A stretch of 64,000 nt of DNA from Bradyrhizobium sp. KBS0727 (GTDB lineage: Bacteria; Pseudomonadota; Alphaproteobacteria; Rhizobiales; Xanthobacteraceae). This document shows, piece by piece, positions 37,378 to 46,700 of the stretch (positions within the stretch are counted from its first letter, which is position 1; each line of letters starts with the position of its first letter). Location of the stretch: the NCBI RefSeq assembly GCF_005937885.2, contig NZ_CP042176.1:5947501-6011500 (forward strand). The letters run 5' to 3'. The notes beneath the pieces are model-generated. The model was not told the origin of the DNA. It worked only from the letters and a program-made list of their open reading frames with translations, and ran no database searches. A program made the position numbers and the translations under genes.

Positions 37378-38169
37378 TCAGAGCGCGAAGGTGAAGCCGC
37401 CATTGACCGGATAGGTCTGTCCCGTGATCCAGGCGCTGGCGCCCGAGGCAAGGAACAACACCATGTTGGCGACGTCCGTCGGCTGGCCCGGGCGGCGGAT
37501 GACGTATTTCTCCATGATCTTCTTCGCTCGTTCAGGATCGGCCTTCAGCCGCGCCTCGATCGCCGGTGTCATGGTGGCCGCGATCGCGACGCAATTTGCG
37601 GTGATCTGATGACGGCCGAGCGAACGCGCGATGGCGCGTGTAAATCCGGCAGCGCCCGCCTTTGCACCGGAATAGACCTCAAGTCCGGCTTCGCCGGCGC
37701 GACCCGCATCGGAGATGATCGTGATGATGCGTCCACCCTGGCGCTCGATCATGCGTGGAATGCAGGCCGACGCGCAATTGATGACGCCATAGAGATTGAC
37801 GCCGATGAAGCTGTTCCACACCGCAGGTCCCGTTTCCCAGAACGGCTTGCGGGCATCGGGATCGGGAACGGCGCCCGCGTTGCCGGCATTGTTAACCAGG
37901 ATGTCGACCGGACCGAAGGCCCGCTCGGCAGCACCGACCAACTGCTTCACCGACGCAAGGTCCGTGACATCAGCCTGCACGGCGATCGCCCTGCCGCCGC
38001 CGTCATTGATTTCCTTTGCGACCTGCTCGGCGCGGTCGAGGAAGTAGTCGTTGACGACGATACCCGCCGCATTGTGGGCCGCGAAGTGTAGCGCAATCTG
38101 GCGTCCGACGCCTTGCCCCGCACCCGTGATCAGCGTCACCTTGTCCTTGAGATCCAACAACTCGCTCAT
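37378..38169 (-). CDS. SDR-family oxidoreductase
   Basis: 263 residues with TGAGQGVG (cofactor loop), NNAG, the ISDAG serine and YSGAK (catalytic Tyr/Lys). The C-terminus ITGQTYPVNGGFTF is FabG-like. The start ATG overlaps the ligase stop as ATGA, so translation is probably coupled. It likely oxidises a hydroxyacyl-CoA formed by the crotonase; ring-hydroxyacyl-CoA dehydrogenases such as BadH are of this type. The substrate is not determined. Confidence 0.87.
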   Translation of the reverse strand: MSELLDLKDKVTLITGAGQGVGRQIALHFAAHNAAGIVVNDYFLDRAEQVAKEINDGGGRAIAVQADVTDLASVKQLVGAAERAFGPVDILVNNAGNAGAVPDPDARKPFWETGPAVWNSFIGVNLYGVINCASACIPRMIERQGGRIITIISDAGRAGEAGLEVYSGAKAGAAGFTRAIARSLGRHQITANCVAIAATMTPAIEARLKADPERAKKIMEKYVIRRPGQPTDVANMVLFLASGASAWITGQTYPVNGGFTFAL

Positions 38170-39707
38170 ACGTTCCTCTCCCGTCCCTTCCAGTAGGGCT
38201 CACGCAATTCCCGCTTGAGCAACTTGCCCATCGTGTTGCGCGGCAATTCGTCGACGATCGACACTGACTTCGGCCGCTTGTAGGAGGCCAGATGCCCCCG
38301 GCAGAAGTCGATGATGGCACTCTCGCTTGCTCGATGACCGGGCTTCAGTTCGCAGAAGGCCTTGACCTGCTCGCCGAACTCGTCATCGGGAATGCCTATG
38401 ACAGCGACGTCCTGCACGTCGGGATGCTTCAGGATCGCCGCTTCGATCTCCGCAGGGTAGATGTTGACGCCGCCGGCGATAATCATGTCCTTGGCGCGAT
38501 CGGTGATGAACAGATAGCCGTCGTTATCGAGCATGCCGACATCGCCGACGCGGAAGAAGCCGTCTGCATCAAGCGTGTCGGGACCGAGCGGCTTGGCATT
38601 GAGATAGCTGCGGATCGTCGCCGGGGTCCTGATCCAGATCTCGCCGGATTGATTACGCGGCAGTTCCTCTCCATTGGCGTCACGTATGCTGATCTCAACG
38701 TGCTTGTGCGGCAGTCCGCTCGAGCCGGGTTTCTTCTCCTGCATCTCGGGCGGAAGGTGGCTGATCATGCCGACTTCGGTCGCGCCGTACCCTTCACCAA
38801 GCACGCCGGCACCAAAATATCCGATGATCCACCTCTTCAGCTCGAACGGCACCGGAGCGGCCCCGACCGAGAGCGCGCGTATAGAGGAGACGTCGTAAGC
38901 GGCGAGCACTGCGCGCGGCAGTGCAGCCAGGCGTTTGTACATGGTGGGAACACCGACCCAACTGGTGACGCGATGCTGTTCGATCAGCCGTAAGGCGCCT
39001 TCCGGATCGAACCGGCGCATCATGATGGTGGGATTGCCGAGCTGGATCGCACCCCACACCTGCGACGGACCGGCACCGTGATGCAGCGGCAGCGTCAGAA
39101 GCGACACGCCCCCCGGCTGCCCCCGTCGAGATCGCGCCACGTCGGCCAGATATTCATTGACCTTGGGATCGCTCTGGCGTGCTGTGACGACCCCTTTGGG
39201 AAGACCCGTTGTCCCTGATGTGTAGAGGATCAGCGGCGGGCGCCCTTTGCCAAACAACGGTGGTTCGGCAGATGCCCCCAGCAAATCTTCCAATGCAACG
39301 AAGCCCTCGGCTTGCTTTCCGATCGAGACAGCGAGCTTGATCGGCAGGCCGGCAAACGCAGGCGCGAGCGCGGCAGGATCGTCGTCGTCGCATACCACGA
39401 CGGTCGCACCGCTGTTTGACAGGACGTACTGCGTTTCGGTGGGCGTCAACCGCCAATTGAGGCCGAGCAGCGAGCAGCCAAGCTTGCTGATTGCCTCGCC
39501 GAGAATAGGCCACTCGATCCGGATCTGGGTACGCACCACGACGATATCGCCGGCGACGACACCCCGGGCCGCAAGGCCATGGGCAAGACGATTTGCCACG
39601 TCATTGAGTTCGGCCCAGGTCAGGCGCCGGTCGCCTTCAATAAAGGCGGTCGCGTCGGGCGTCGTCGCGGCCCAATGTTCGACACTTTTCGGCTGCGCGG
39701 CGCTCAT
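38166..39707 (-). CDS. AMP-dependent acyl-CoA ligase
   Basis: 513 residues from ATG 39707, which overlaps the TetR stop as ATGA. It has LYTSGTTGLPKGV, GYGATEVG, the RVGDVG hinge and the C-terminal TMGKLLK lysine. It activates a carboxylic acid to the CoA thioester that feeds the SDR and crotonase. It is more similar in layout to small aryl/fatty ligases than to the FadD-like one at 7556-9289. It is downstream of a TetR repressor gene in the same transcript, as expected for substrate-induced catabolism. Confidence 0.88.
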   Translation of the reverse strand: MSAAQPKSVEHWAATTPDATAFIEGDRRLTWAELNDVANRLAHGLAARGVVAGDIVVVRTQIRIEWPILGEAISKLGCSLLGLNWRLTPTETQYVLSNSGATVVVCDDDDPAALAPAFAGLPIKLAVSIGKQAEGFVALEDLLGASAEPPLFGKGRPPLILYTSGTTGLPKGVVTARQSDPKVNEYLADVARSRRGQPGGVSLLTLPLHHGAGPSQVWGAIQLGNPTIMMRRFDPEGALRLIEQHRVTSWVGVPTMYKRLAALPRAVLAAYDVSSIRALSVGAAPVPFELKRWIIGYFGAGVLGEGYGATEVGMISHLPPEMQEKKPGSSGLPHKHVEISIRDANGEELPRNQSGEIWIRTPATIRSYLNAKPLGPDTLDADGFFRVGDVGMLDNDGYLFITDRAKDMIIAGGVNIYPAEIEAAILKHPDVQDVAVIGIPDDEFGEQVKAFCELKPGHRASESAIIDFCRGHLASYKRPKSVSIVDELPRNTMGKLLKRELREPYWKGRERNV

Positions 39708-40363
39708 TTCGCAATACTCCGCTCGAGAGACGAGATGTAATTCTCGCCGAGGCGTTGCAGGTCGATCCGCTCGGGATCGGCCAGCCATTGCGCGACTGAT
39801 CCGCGCAAGGTTGCGAGAATCAGCACGCCCTGCATGTCGGGATCGATGTCGTCGCGCAGCCGTCCGGCAGCGATACCGGCCCTGATGCCCGCTGCGATCT
39901 CCGCGGCAGAGTCGCGATTGACCTGCGCGACGGTTGCCGCGACCGCCGGCGTATTGAGTGCACTGGCGAGCACCGCATGGAACGCGCGAACCAGGGTCGG
40001 GCTCTCCAGTGGCCTTCGGAAATAGAGGCGGAACGATTCGATCAGACCCTCGAATCCGGTCGCGCCGCTCGAGCTGGCGCGACGGCGCGCCATGAACGAC
40101 TCGACGACGAAGACAGCAAGCGCCGACAACAGGTCGTCCTTGGTCCGGAAATAATGCGACGGCAGCCCGCGACTGTAACCTGCCCGCGCGCCGGCTTCGG
40201 CCAACGTGACCGCCTCGAACCCGCCTTGAGCCACGATGTCGGCCGCAGCCTCGAGGATTTTGCGCTCAGCCTCGTCGCGGCGCTCGGCCTGCGTACGCCC
40301 TTCGCGCTTGGAAGCTTCAGCCCCCTTTTCGGACACACGCCGCGCCACCCGGATCATGCTCAC
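39704..40363 (-). CDS. TetR-family regulator
   Basis: 219 residues. The N-terminal helix-turn-helix region covers AERKILEAAADIVAQGGFEA through AGYSRGLPSHYFRTKDDLL, followed by an all-helical ligand domain. It is the first gene of the reverse-strand operon and divergent from the DUF35/thiolase pair. The 18-bp palindrome at 40411-40428 lies in the shared promoter region 48 bp from its start, so it probably represses both directions and is released by an acyl-CoA ligand, as for other TetR proteins of CoA pathways. Confidence 0.87.
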   Translation of the reverse strand: MSMIRVARRVSEKGAEASKREGRTQAERRDEAERKILEAAADIVAQGGFEAVTLAEAGARAGYSRGLPSHYFRTKDDLLSALAVFVVESFMARRRASSSGATGFEGLIESFRLYFRRPLESPTLVRAFHAVLASALNTPAVAATVAQVNRDSAAEIAAGIRAGIAAGRLRDDIDPDMQGVLILATLRGSVAQWLADPERIDLQRLGENYISSLERSIAK

Positions 40364-40410
40364 TCCCCACCCGCCGTTAGTTTTCGCTTGTAAACGATCT
40401 AGAATAATGT

Positions 40411-40428
40411 TTGTTGGTCAGTCAACAA
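40411..40428. promoter_or_regulatory. Palindromic operator between TetR and DUF35 genes
   Basis: TTGTTG-GTCAGT-CAACAA is a perfect 6-bp inverted repeat with a 6-bp centre, extended weakly outward. It sits in the 84-bp divergent promoter of the TetR operon and the DUF35 gene, where a TetR operator is expected. Confidence 0.55.
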
Positions 40429-40447
40429 GTATTTTAGGGAGAAAGTG

Positions 40448-40864
40448 ATGCGGCCTACCAAGCTATTGAAGTCACATCTATATTCAGAAGCGGGCAGCGA
40501 TGGACGATCCGGCGATCCGGTTCTCCAGGGCGGTCGCTGCCGTTGCGGCTACGTGTTCTTTCCGATGCAGACTTATGGCTGCGAGCGGTGCGGCAATCAC
40601 GGCGACGCCCTGACGCCGCAGCAGCTTTCGACGTGCGGGACGCTGCTGGCCTCGGCGACCGTGCATCTCCATGCCGACAAGAACCGGCCCACCCCGTTCA
40701 CGATCGTCAAGGTTGCGCTTGATGATGGCCCCGTCGTCCGAACGCTGCTGGCCGACGGCTCCGGTGACATTGCACCTGGACAGCGAATGCTGGCGAAGCT
40801 GGTGCCCTTGCAGCACGACGACGGTGAAACCGTCTTCGATCTTCGTTTCACCGCAACTTTCTAA
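40448..40864 (+). CDS. DUF35 zinc-ribbon/OB-fold protein
   Basis: 138 residues. A rubredoxin-like zinc ribbon CRC...CERC lies near residues 30-52, followed by an OB-fold with FTIVKVALDDGP and GQRMLAKLVPL. Such proteins bind thiolase-fold partners and are needed for their activity or stability. It is followed after 18 bp by a thiolase-fold gene, the standard pairing. The ATG at 40448 is chosen over the GTG at 40445 because of the AGGGAG about 6 bp upstream. It is divergent from the TetR operon. Confidence 0.85.
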   Translation: MRPTKLLKSHLYSEAGSDGRSGDPVLQGGRCRCGYVFFPMQTYGCERCGNHGDALTPQQLSTCGTLLASATVHLHADKNRPTPFTIVKVALDDGPVVRTLLADGSGDIAPGQRMLAKLVPLQHDDGETVFDLRFTATF

Positions 40865-40882
40865 CATTATCGGAGCTGCACC

Positions 40883-42028
40883 ATGTCGCGCCCTCTCAGT
40901 GAACTGCGGCCGGTCTACGTCGTCGGCATCGGGTGGCATCGCTACCAGAATCCAAGTGAAACCCCATACGTCACACTTGGCCTTACCGCCATTCGCGGCG
41001 CATTGGCGGACGCACGGATCGAATGGCCCGCGGTCGAGTCGAGTTACATCGCGACCGCCCTGCTCGGCATGGCGTCAGGCCGGCCGATGCTTCGTCATCT
41101 CGGCGCGAGCGGCGCGCCGATGCTTCACATCGAGAACGCGTCAGCTTCCGGATCGACTGCGTTCCGGCATGCCTGCATCGAGGTTGCAAGTGGCATCAGC
41201 GATATCGCACTCGCGGTCGGCGTCGACAAGCGCAACCCGGTTCGGCGTCCAGCCACCGGGATCGATCATCTCGCCGACGACGCCATCGTGCCGTTTACGC
41301 ATTTCGCGTTGCTCACCAATGAATATGCGAGCCGTCACAACGTTTCGACCGATGACATCGCGCTCGTCGCGGTGAAGAACCACCGCAATGGCTCGAAGAA
41401 CCCCAACGCGCAACGTCAGCAGGAAAGGACGCTGGACGAGGTGCTCGGCGGCAAGAAAGTTTCGGGATCGTTGACGGCGCTGCAATGCACGCCCATCGGC
41501 GAAGGTGCAGCCGCGGTGATCGTTGCCTCCGACGACGGCATCAGACGTTTCGGTATCAACCCTGATCGTGCCGTTCGCGTCGCCGCGTCCGCCGGCCGCA
41601 GCGAACGCGTTTATCCGCCCGGCACCGGTTTTGACGCCGCGCTGACGTGCGAAACCGTGGAGCTCGCGCTCGCAGAAGCAAAACGCGCGCCCGGAGATCT
41701 CGACATCATCGAACTGCACGATGCGTTTACAGTGGAGGAATTACACTACATTGAAGGCATCGGCCTTTGCCCGGAAGGCCACGGCGTGGCCATGCTCAAG
41801 GAAGGCGCGCTCGACATCGGCGGGCGTTGCGCCGTCAATCCGTCCGGCGGACTAATCGCGATGGGTCACCCGATCGGCCCCACCGGGATCGGCCAGATTG
41901 GCGAGATCGCGATGCAGTTGCGGGGCGAAGCGGGACCGCGTCAGCACCGCGACGCACGTATCGGTCTCGCCCATATGGTCGGTGTCGGGGCCGTATGCTA
42001 CGTGCATTTACTCGAGCGTCGCAGCTGA
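40883..42028 (+). CDS. Thiolase-fold protein without nucleophilic Cys (Ltp2-type aldolase candidate)
   Basis: 381 residues, SCP2/lipid-transfer thiolase group. It has QCTPIGEGAAAV, a HDAF motif and NPSGGLIAMGHPIGPTG. The usual ENACASG containing the acyl-accepting Cys reads ENASASG, so Ser87 replaces the nucleophile. Thiolysis or condensation by the normal route is then not expected. Ltp2, which forms a complex with the DUF35 domain of ChsH2 and cleaves a steroid side-chain acyl-CoA by retro-aldol reaction, also lacks this Cys. The adjacent DUF35 gene makes an Ltp2-like aldolase the best guess. The operon would then perform hydration and aldol cleavage instead of thiolysis. Confidence 0.82.
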   Translation: MSRPLSELRPVYVVGIGWHRYQNPSETPYVTLGLTAIRGALADARIEWPAVESSYIATALLGMASGRPMLRHLGASGAPMLHIENASASGSTAFRHACIEVASGISDIALAVGVDKRNPVRRPATGIDHLADDAIVPFTHFALLTNEYASRHNVSTDDIALVAVKNHRNGSKNPNAQRQQERTLDEVLGGKKVSGSLTALQCTPIGEGAAAVIVASDDGIRRFGINPDRAVRVAASAGRSERVYPPGTGFDAALTCETVELALAEAKRAPGDLDIIELHDAFTVEELHYIEGIGLCPEGHGVAMLKEGALDIGGRCAVNPSGGLIAMGHPIGPTGIGQIGEIAMQLRGEAGPRQHRDARIGLAHMVGVGAVCYVHLLERRS

Positions 42029-42200
42029 CCGGCAAGTCAAGCGACGCATCTCGTGACGTCATCCAAGCGTCCGCAAGCTGCCATCCCTCAAGGGCCGCTT
42101 GTGGTCCAGGGCCGACGTCGATGAACCAAGGATCGCCCGCTTCGATCCGGACGCAGAAGTCTCAAACTCGAGTAATCAGCCTCTAGGGGCGCCGCACCAG

Positions 42201-42283
42201 ATGTTTTGAGCGATCCCGCGCAAACATTTTGACACGTCGGGCAAATCAGCGGCATTATTCCATCATCGCGCTGCTGGCGTAAC
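42201..42283. repeat. Dispersed repeat, copy 3 (direct repeat partner of 33979-34062)
   Basis: 83 bp matching 33979-34062 apart from a few positions (TTTTGAGCG against TTTTTTAGCG, GCGCTGCTGG against GCGCTATTGG). Same orientation. Together the copies enclose the 8-kb catabolic cluster. The 3' end of the TauE gene abuts it. The bases 42029-42200 hold no recognisable gene. Confidence 0.75.
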
Positions 42284-43011
42284 TACAAGGCCAGCAGCAA
42301 TCCGGAAAATAGCAACATCGTGAGGATGATCCGCCGGAACGACGCTTCATTGACACGGCGGAAAGCGAAAATCCCCAGCGCCGCGCCGGCAAGCAGTGCC
42401 GGAATACTGGCGACGAACTCAACCAAGACCTTCGAAGACAAATCGTTTTGCCACAGCATCAGCACGAGCGCGAAAATCTGCATGGCAGCAATGAAAGGCT
42501 GAACCAGCCCGCGCTGCTCCGTTTTTGGCACGCCGTGGATGTCGCACCATATGGTCGGTATTGCACCCGGCATTGCCGTCAACCCGCCGACAAAGCCGCC
42601 GCCGAAGCCGATCAATGCATTGCGTCCCACATTCATCTGCAGGCGACGAGAAAGCACCGGCCGGAATAACGTGTAGACTGCATAGCAGGCGATGGCGAGA
42701 CCAAAGCTCTCTCTGAAGATCCGCGCGTCTGCAGCTTGCAGCAACCAGACGGCGATCGGAACGCCAAGCAATCCGCCGACGACCAATACCGAGCTCTGCT
42801 TCCAGCGGATACTTTTTCTCAACGCCCAAAGATTCGCGGCCTGCACGGTGATGCTGCAGGCCATCATCAGCGGGACCGCCTCCAGTGGTGGGAGAACGTG
42901 AAGGAGAATCGCGCCGGCCACCGCCGAAAAGGCAAAGCCCGCGAGGCCCGAGACGAAGGCGCCGCAAAACACGGCGATACTGAGCAGGCAGAACGACGCA
43001 ATGTCGCCCAT
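42283..43011 (-). CDS. TauE/SafE-family sulfite or organosulfonate exporter
   Basis: 242 residues with about seven to eight hydrophobic helices and the duplicated glycine-rich motifs FVSGLAGFAFSAVAGA and GGGFVGGLTAMPGAIPT of the TauE/SafE family. It probably moves sulfite, sulfoacetate or another small anion across the inner membrane. GGGAGGG lies upstream of the ATG. It is the third gene of a reverse-strand group with two small proteins (43059-43247 and 43234-43569), 47 bp after the second. Confidence 0.82.
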   Translation of the reverse strand: MGDIASFCLLSIAVFCGAFVSGLAGFAFSAVAGAILLHVLPPLEAVPLMMACSITVQAANLWALRKSIRWKQSSVLVVGGLLGVPIAVWLLQAADARIFRESFGLAIACYAVYTLFRPVLSRRLQMNVGRNALIGFGGGFVGGLTAMPGAIPTIWCDIHGVPKTEQRGLVQPFIAAMQIFALVLMLWQNDLSSKVLVEFVASIPALLAGAALGIFAFRRVNEASFRRIILTMLLFSGLLLAL

Positions 43012-43058
43012 GAGCGAACCCTCCCGGTGGACGAGATCCTGGAATAACGGCTTGGCGA

Positions 43059-43247
43059 TTAGTCCCCGGACGACAGTCCGGGCGGCTCGGCCGCCGCCCC
43101 GGCGTCGGCCTGGCGGGAGGAGGTCAATATCGTGGCCGCAAGGATGTGCAGAATGACAAAGCAGATGGCGATCGTTGCCAGCGGCCTATTCTCGCCCGGT
43201 GCCGAAATCTCAAGTTTGCGTTCGGACGACTTTTCACAGAGCGACAT
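43059..43247 (-). CDS. Small single-pass membrane protein
   Basis: 62 residues from ATG 43247, which follows a strong ribosome-binding site (GGAGGAGGTGACA). A polar N-terminus is followed by one hydrophobic segment PLATIAICFVILHILAATIL and a short polar tail. The gene overlaps the end of the upstream small gene by 14 bp, indicating coupling. The family is unknown; it may be an accessory of the TauE permease. Confidence 0.6.
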   Translation of the reverse strand: MSLCEKSSERKLEISAPGENRPLATIAICFVILHILAATILTSSRQADAGAAAEPPGLSSGD

Positions 43248-43569
43248 TGTCACCTCCTCCAACATCTGACCGAGATTCAAACTGGTGCCACCTATTGTCG
43301 ATCAGGTGACGATACTGTCGAAGGGTGCGCTCTGCCTGCAGCCGTCGAGAATGGTGCAGCGCTTGAGGGAGGCGCCCAGACGAGCCTTCCTTTCGAGAAG
43401 AACTCTCGGAGGCGACAAACGAATTCGCCGAAAATGACGCATCACTCCCGGTTGACGCTCTGCTGTCAAACAAGGGGACGAAGGATGCCGCGATCGACTG
43501 AAACATCCTGTGAAACAACAACCCATAGAACACGCGGGTGAGACGCCGGGCCTTTTCTTCCATGCGCAT
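43234..43569 (-). CDS. Small hypothetical protein
   Basis: 111 residues. The middle part contains LPQALHHSRRLQAERTLRQY followed by RHLID. This basic amphipathic helix resembles the ends of several small Bradyrhizobium proteins of unknown function. The start is uncertain (MRME at 43569, with a weak AAGGTG site). It precedes and overlaps the 62-residue membrane protein gene, forming an apparent operon with the TauE gene. It is divergent from the large regulator at 43751. Confidence 0.4.
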   Translation of the reverse strand: MRMEEKARRLTRVFYGLLFHRMFQSIAASFVPLFDSRASTGSDASFSANSFVASESSSRKEGSSGRLPQALHHSRRLQAERTLRQYRHLIDNRWHQFESRSDVGGGDNVAL

Positions 43570-43750
43570 GACACGAACACCTTATGTGAGTGACGGGATG
43601 CCGCTGGAAGTATCGAACGGGGCGTCGGGCCGCGCTTTAACGCGAGCTTAACTTGTCCTTATCGTTTCCTTGATTTTTGAACGGTGTCCTTGATTTCGGG
43701 CCCGCGAGCCGGTTGAATATCCACCTCGCCGCTCCCGCGAAGGCATTGTT

Positions 43751-46700
43751 TTGCTGTATTTATTCGACGATTTCGTTCTCGACACCGACCAGCGGGAACT
43801 GCGCCGTGACGGATCTCCGATTCCGTTGCAGCCTCAGGTTTTCGACCTCCTCGAGTATCTGATCCGCCACCGAGCCCGGGTGGTGACCAAGGACGATATG
43901 ATCGGTGCAATTTGGGGCGGTCGCATCGTCTCGGAGTCAGCGCTCACCACCCGCATCAACGCAGCCCGCACGGGAATAGGCGATTCCGGCGAGGCGCAGC
44001 GACTAATCAAAACCCTGCCACGCAAAGGCGTGCGCTTTATCGGTACGGTGCGCGAAGCAGCCAATGAGGTCGAGAGCGCGGTCGCCCCCCCGAAGGTCGA
44101 GATATCCAGCCTGGTGGTCGGCCGGACAGCCCCCTTCGAGACGATCGACCGGATGACGCGGCACGCATTGTCCGGTCAACGGCAAATGGCCTTTGTCACG
44201 GGAGAAGCCGGGATCGGCAAGACGGCCTTCATCGCCAAGGCGATCGAGCGATTGACGGAACAGGGCTTCGACCTGCTCTATGGGCGCTGCACCGAGCGGT
44301 TTGGAACGGACGAGGTCTTCCTGCCACTCATCGATGCGCTGGTGAACCGTTATCGGGCGAACGGCCCGGAACTGATTTCCGCCGTTCGCGCGCACGCGCC
44401 CACCTGGATATTGCAATTGCCAGGTGCCATCGACGCATCGGAACGCGCGGCTTTCCAGGATGAAGTGTTCGGTGCGACGCGCGAGCGGATGCTGCGGGAG
44501 TTTTGCGATCTTCTGGAAGCGCTGAGCGCCGGCCGCCCGTGGGTCCTCGTTCTCGAAGATCTGCATTGGAGCGACTTCGCGACGCTTGACGTGGTGTCAC
44601 GCTTCGCGCGCGGGAACGGCAAGGCACGCGTGCTGGCCCTTTGCTCCTATCGTCCAGCCGACAGCGCAGCGGACGGGCATCCGATCCGTCGCCTGCATCG
44701 TGATCTCGAGATTCATGGATGTTGCAGCGAATTGCGCCTCGATCGATTGTCGCACTCGGAGGTCGAGCGCTATCTCGCATTGCGCTTCGACGACGCGGTA
44801 TTGGCCTCGAGCCTGTCAAAGCCGGTATACGAGCGGACGCTGGGGCACCCTCTGTTCGTTGCCTCGCTGCTCAAACACCTCATCGACCAGGAGTCGATCG
44901 TCGAAATGGACGGCCGATGGCGCCTGTCTTCGCAGGCGGCATTTGCTCAAGATCGTATTCCAGACAGCCTCTTGAACATGATCGGCCATGAGCTCGACCG
45001 CCTCACCGACAACGAACGACGTCTGCTCGATGTCGCCAGCGTCGCCGGCGAAGATTTTTCCGCGGCTCTCGTTGCAGCCGGCCTGTCTGATGATGCGATC
45101 GACGTTGAAAGGGACATCGAAGCGTTGGTCCGGAAGGATCATATCCTCGTTCGTTCGGGGGTTTCCGAGTGGCCCGATGGAACATATTCCGGCTCCTACG
45201 CCTTCCGTCACATTCTCTATCAGAATATCATTTACCAGAATCTGCCGCCGGGGCACCGCGCACAAACGCACAAGCGCTTGGGCAAGAGGCTGGAGCAGGC
45301 CCATGCCGGCCGTACCCCTGAAATAGCGCCCGCGCTCGCACTTCACTTTGAGCAGGGTCGCGAATTTCCGAGCGCGTTGCGCTACCTCCGGGAAGCGGCA
45401 GAGAGCTCGACGAAACGCCTCGGCCATGCGGAGGCCGCAAGCTATCTCACCCGCGCGCTTGGCATACTCGATCGTTTCGATGCTGCCGACGAATTCTCGG
45501 CCCGCGTCGCCCTTCTGCGGCAGCGAAGCTGGGCTCTTCGCTCGTGCGGCGACCTCGTCGGCTCCATCCGTGATCTGCGAGACATGATTGTCTGCGCCGA
45601 ACAGGCGGGCGAGATCAAGCAACAGCTCAACGGCCTCACGGCTGTGAGCAGTCTCTGCTTGCGCGTGGATCGCCACGCCTGCCTTGAGGCCGCTGAAGAC
45701 GTATTGTCGCGAAGCCAGGCGCTTGCGGACGACACATTCAAGGCTCTGGTCCAGGGCAGCAGCGCGAGCGTCAACCTGTTCCTCAACGGCTGGCGCAAAC
45801 AGGACGCCACGCTCTGCGACAGGGCGATCGAGCTAAGTGCGAGTGCCACGAACTATGGCATCCTGATCAGACGCAATGGAATATCCGGTATCGTCGATTG
45901 CTGGAGGTCGCGGTACCAGGAGTGCCGCCGCGCCGGCACGGAAGGAAAGCGATTGGCGCGTTTGGCCGGCGACGTTTACACTTTTGTTCTGTTCAACGTT
46001 CTTGAATCAATCGCGCTCATTCATCTGGGCGAATGGCGCGAATTGCGACGTGAAATCACGGCCGGCCTCGAGCTGGCCGTCAGGAACGCGAACGGCCCCA
46101 GCAGCGCATTGTGCCGGCTGACGCTTGCGTGGTTGCACGTCGAAGCGATGGATTTCGATGGAGCCCGGGAGCTCTGCGAAAGCGTCGACGATAGTCTGCT
46201 GGTCGGCGATCAGTCGACGTATTTCCACAAGCGGGCCGTCCTTGCGAAGGCCTATGTCGGCCTGAACGATCCGTCGGGAGCTCGCAGGCAATTTGACGAT
46301 ATTGAGCGCCGCAGGCATGAAGAAGGTATCGACATCGAATTTACCGCCGCGACGCAGGTGTATCATTGCCTCGGCGAATATTACTTGCAGGTTGACGACT
46401 TTACGCAGGCTCAGAGCTGTGCCCGCCAGCTCCACGACTATGTGGCATCGGCTCCAGATCTCAATCACCTGGCCCAGGCCCACGGACTGCTCGCGCGTAC
46501 GGCGCTTGGCTTGGGTGATTCAGCGGAGGCTCGGTTGCACCTGTCCCGCGCGCTGGAGATCGTCGACAATGCCGACTTCCCGATCGCTTCCTGGCGGGTG
46601 TACCGCACGGCCGCCGAGATCTTCGCGAAGTACGGAGACGTCGACAGGGCAGCGACGTATCGCTTGCGATTTGTCGAGACCGTCCGAAGGCTCGCGCAAA

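Noticed and set aside
36433..38091. 552-codon plus-strand frame
   Set aside because: Antisense to crotonase and SDR genes with intact catalytic motifs; the translated product has no domain and is rich in Arg and Asp as expected for a shadow.
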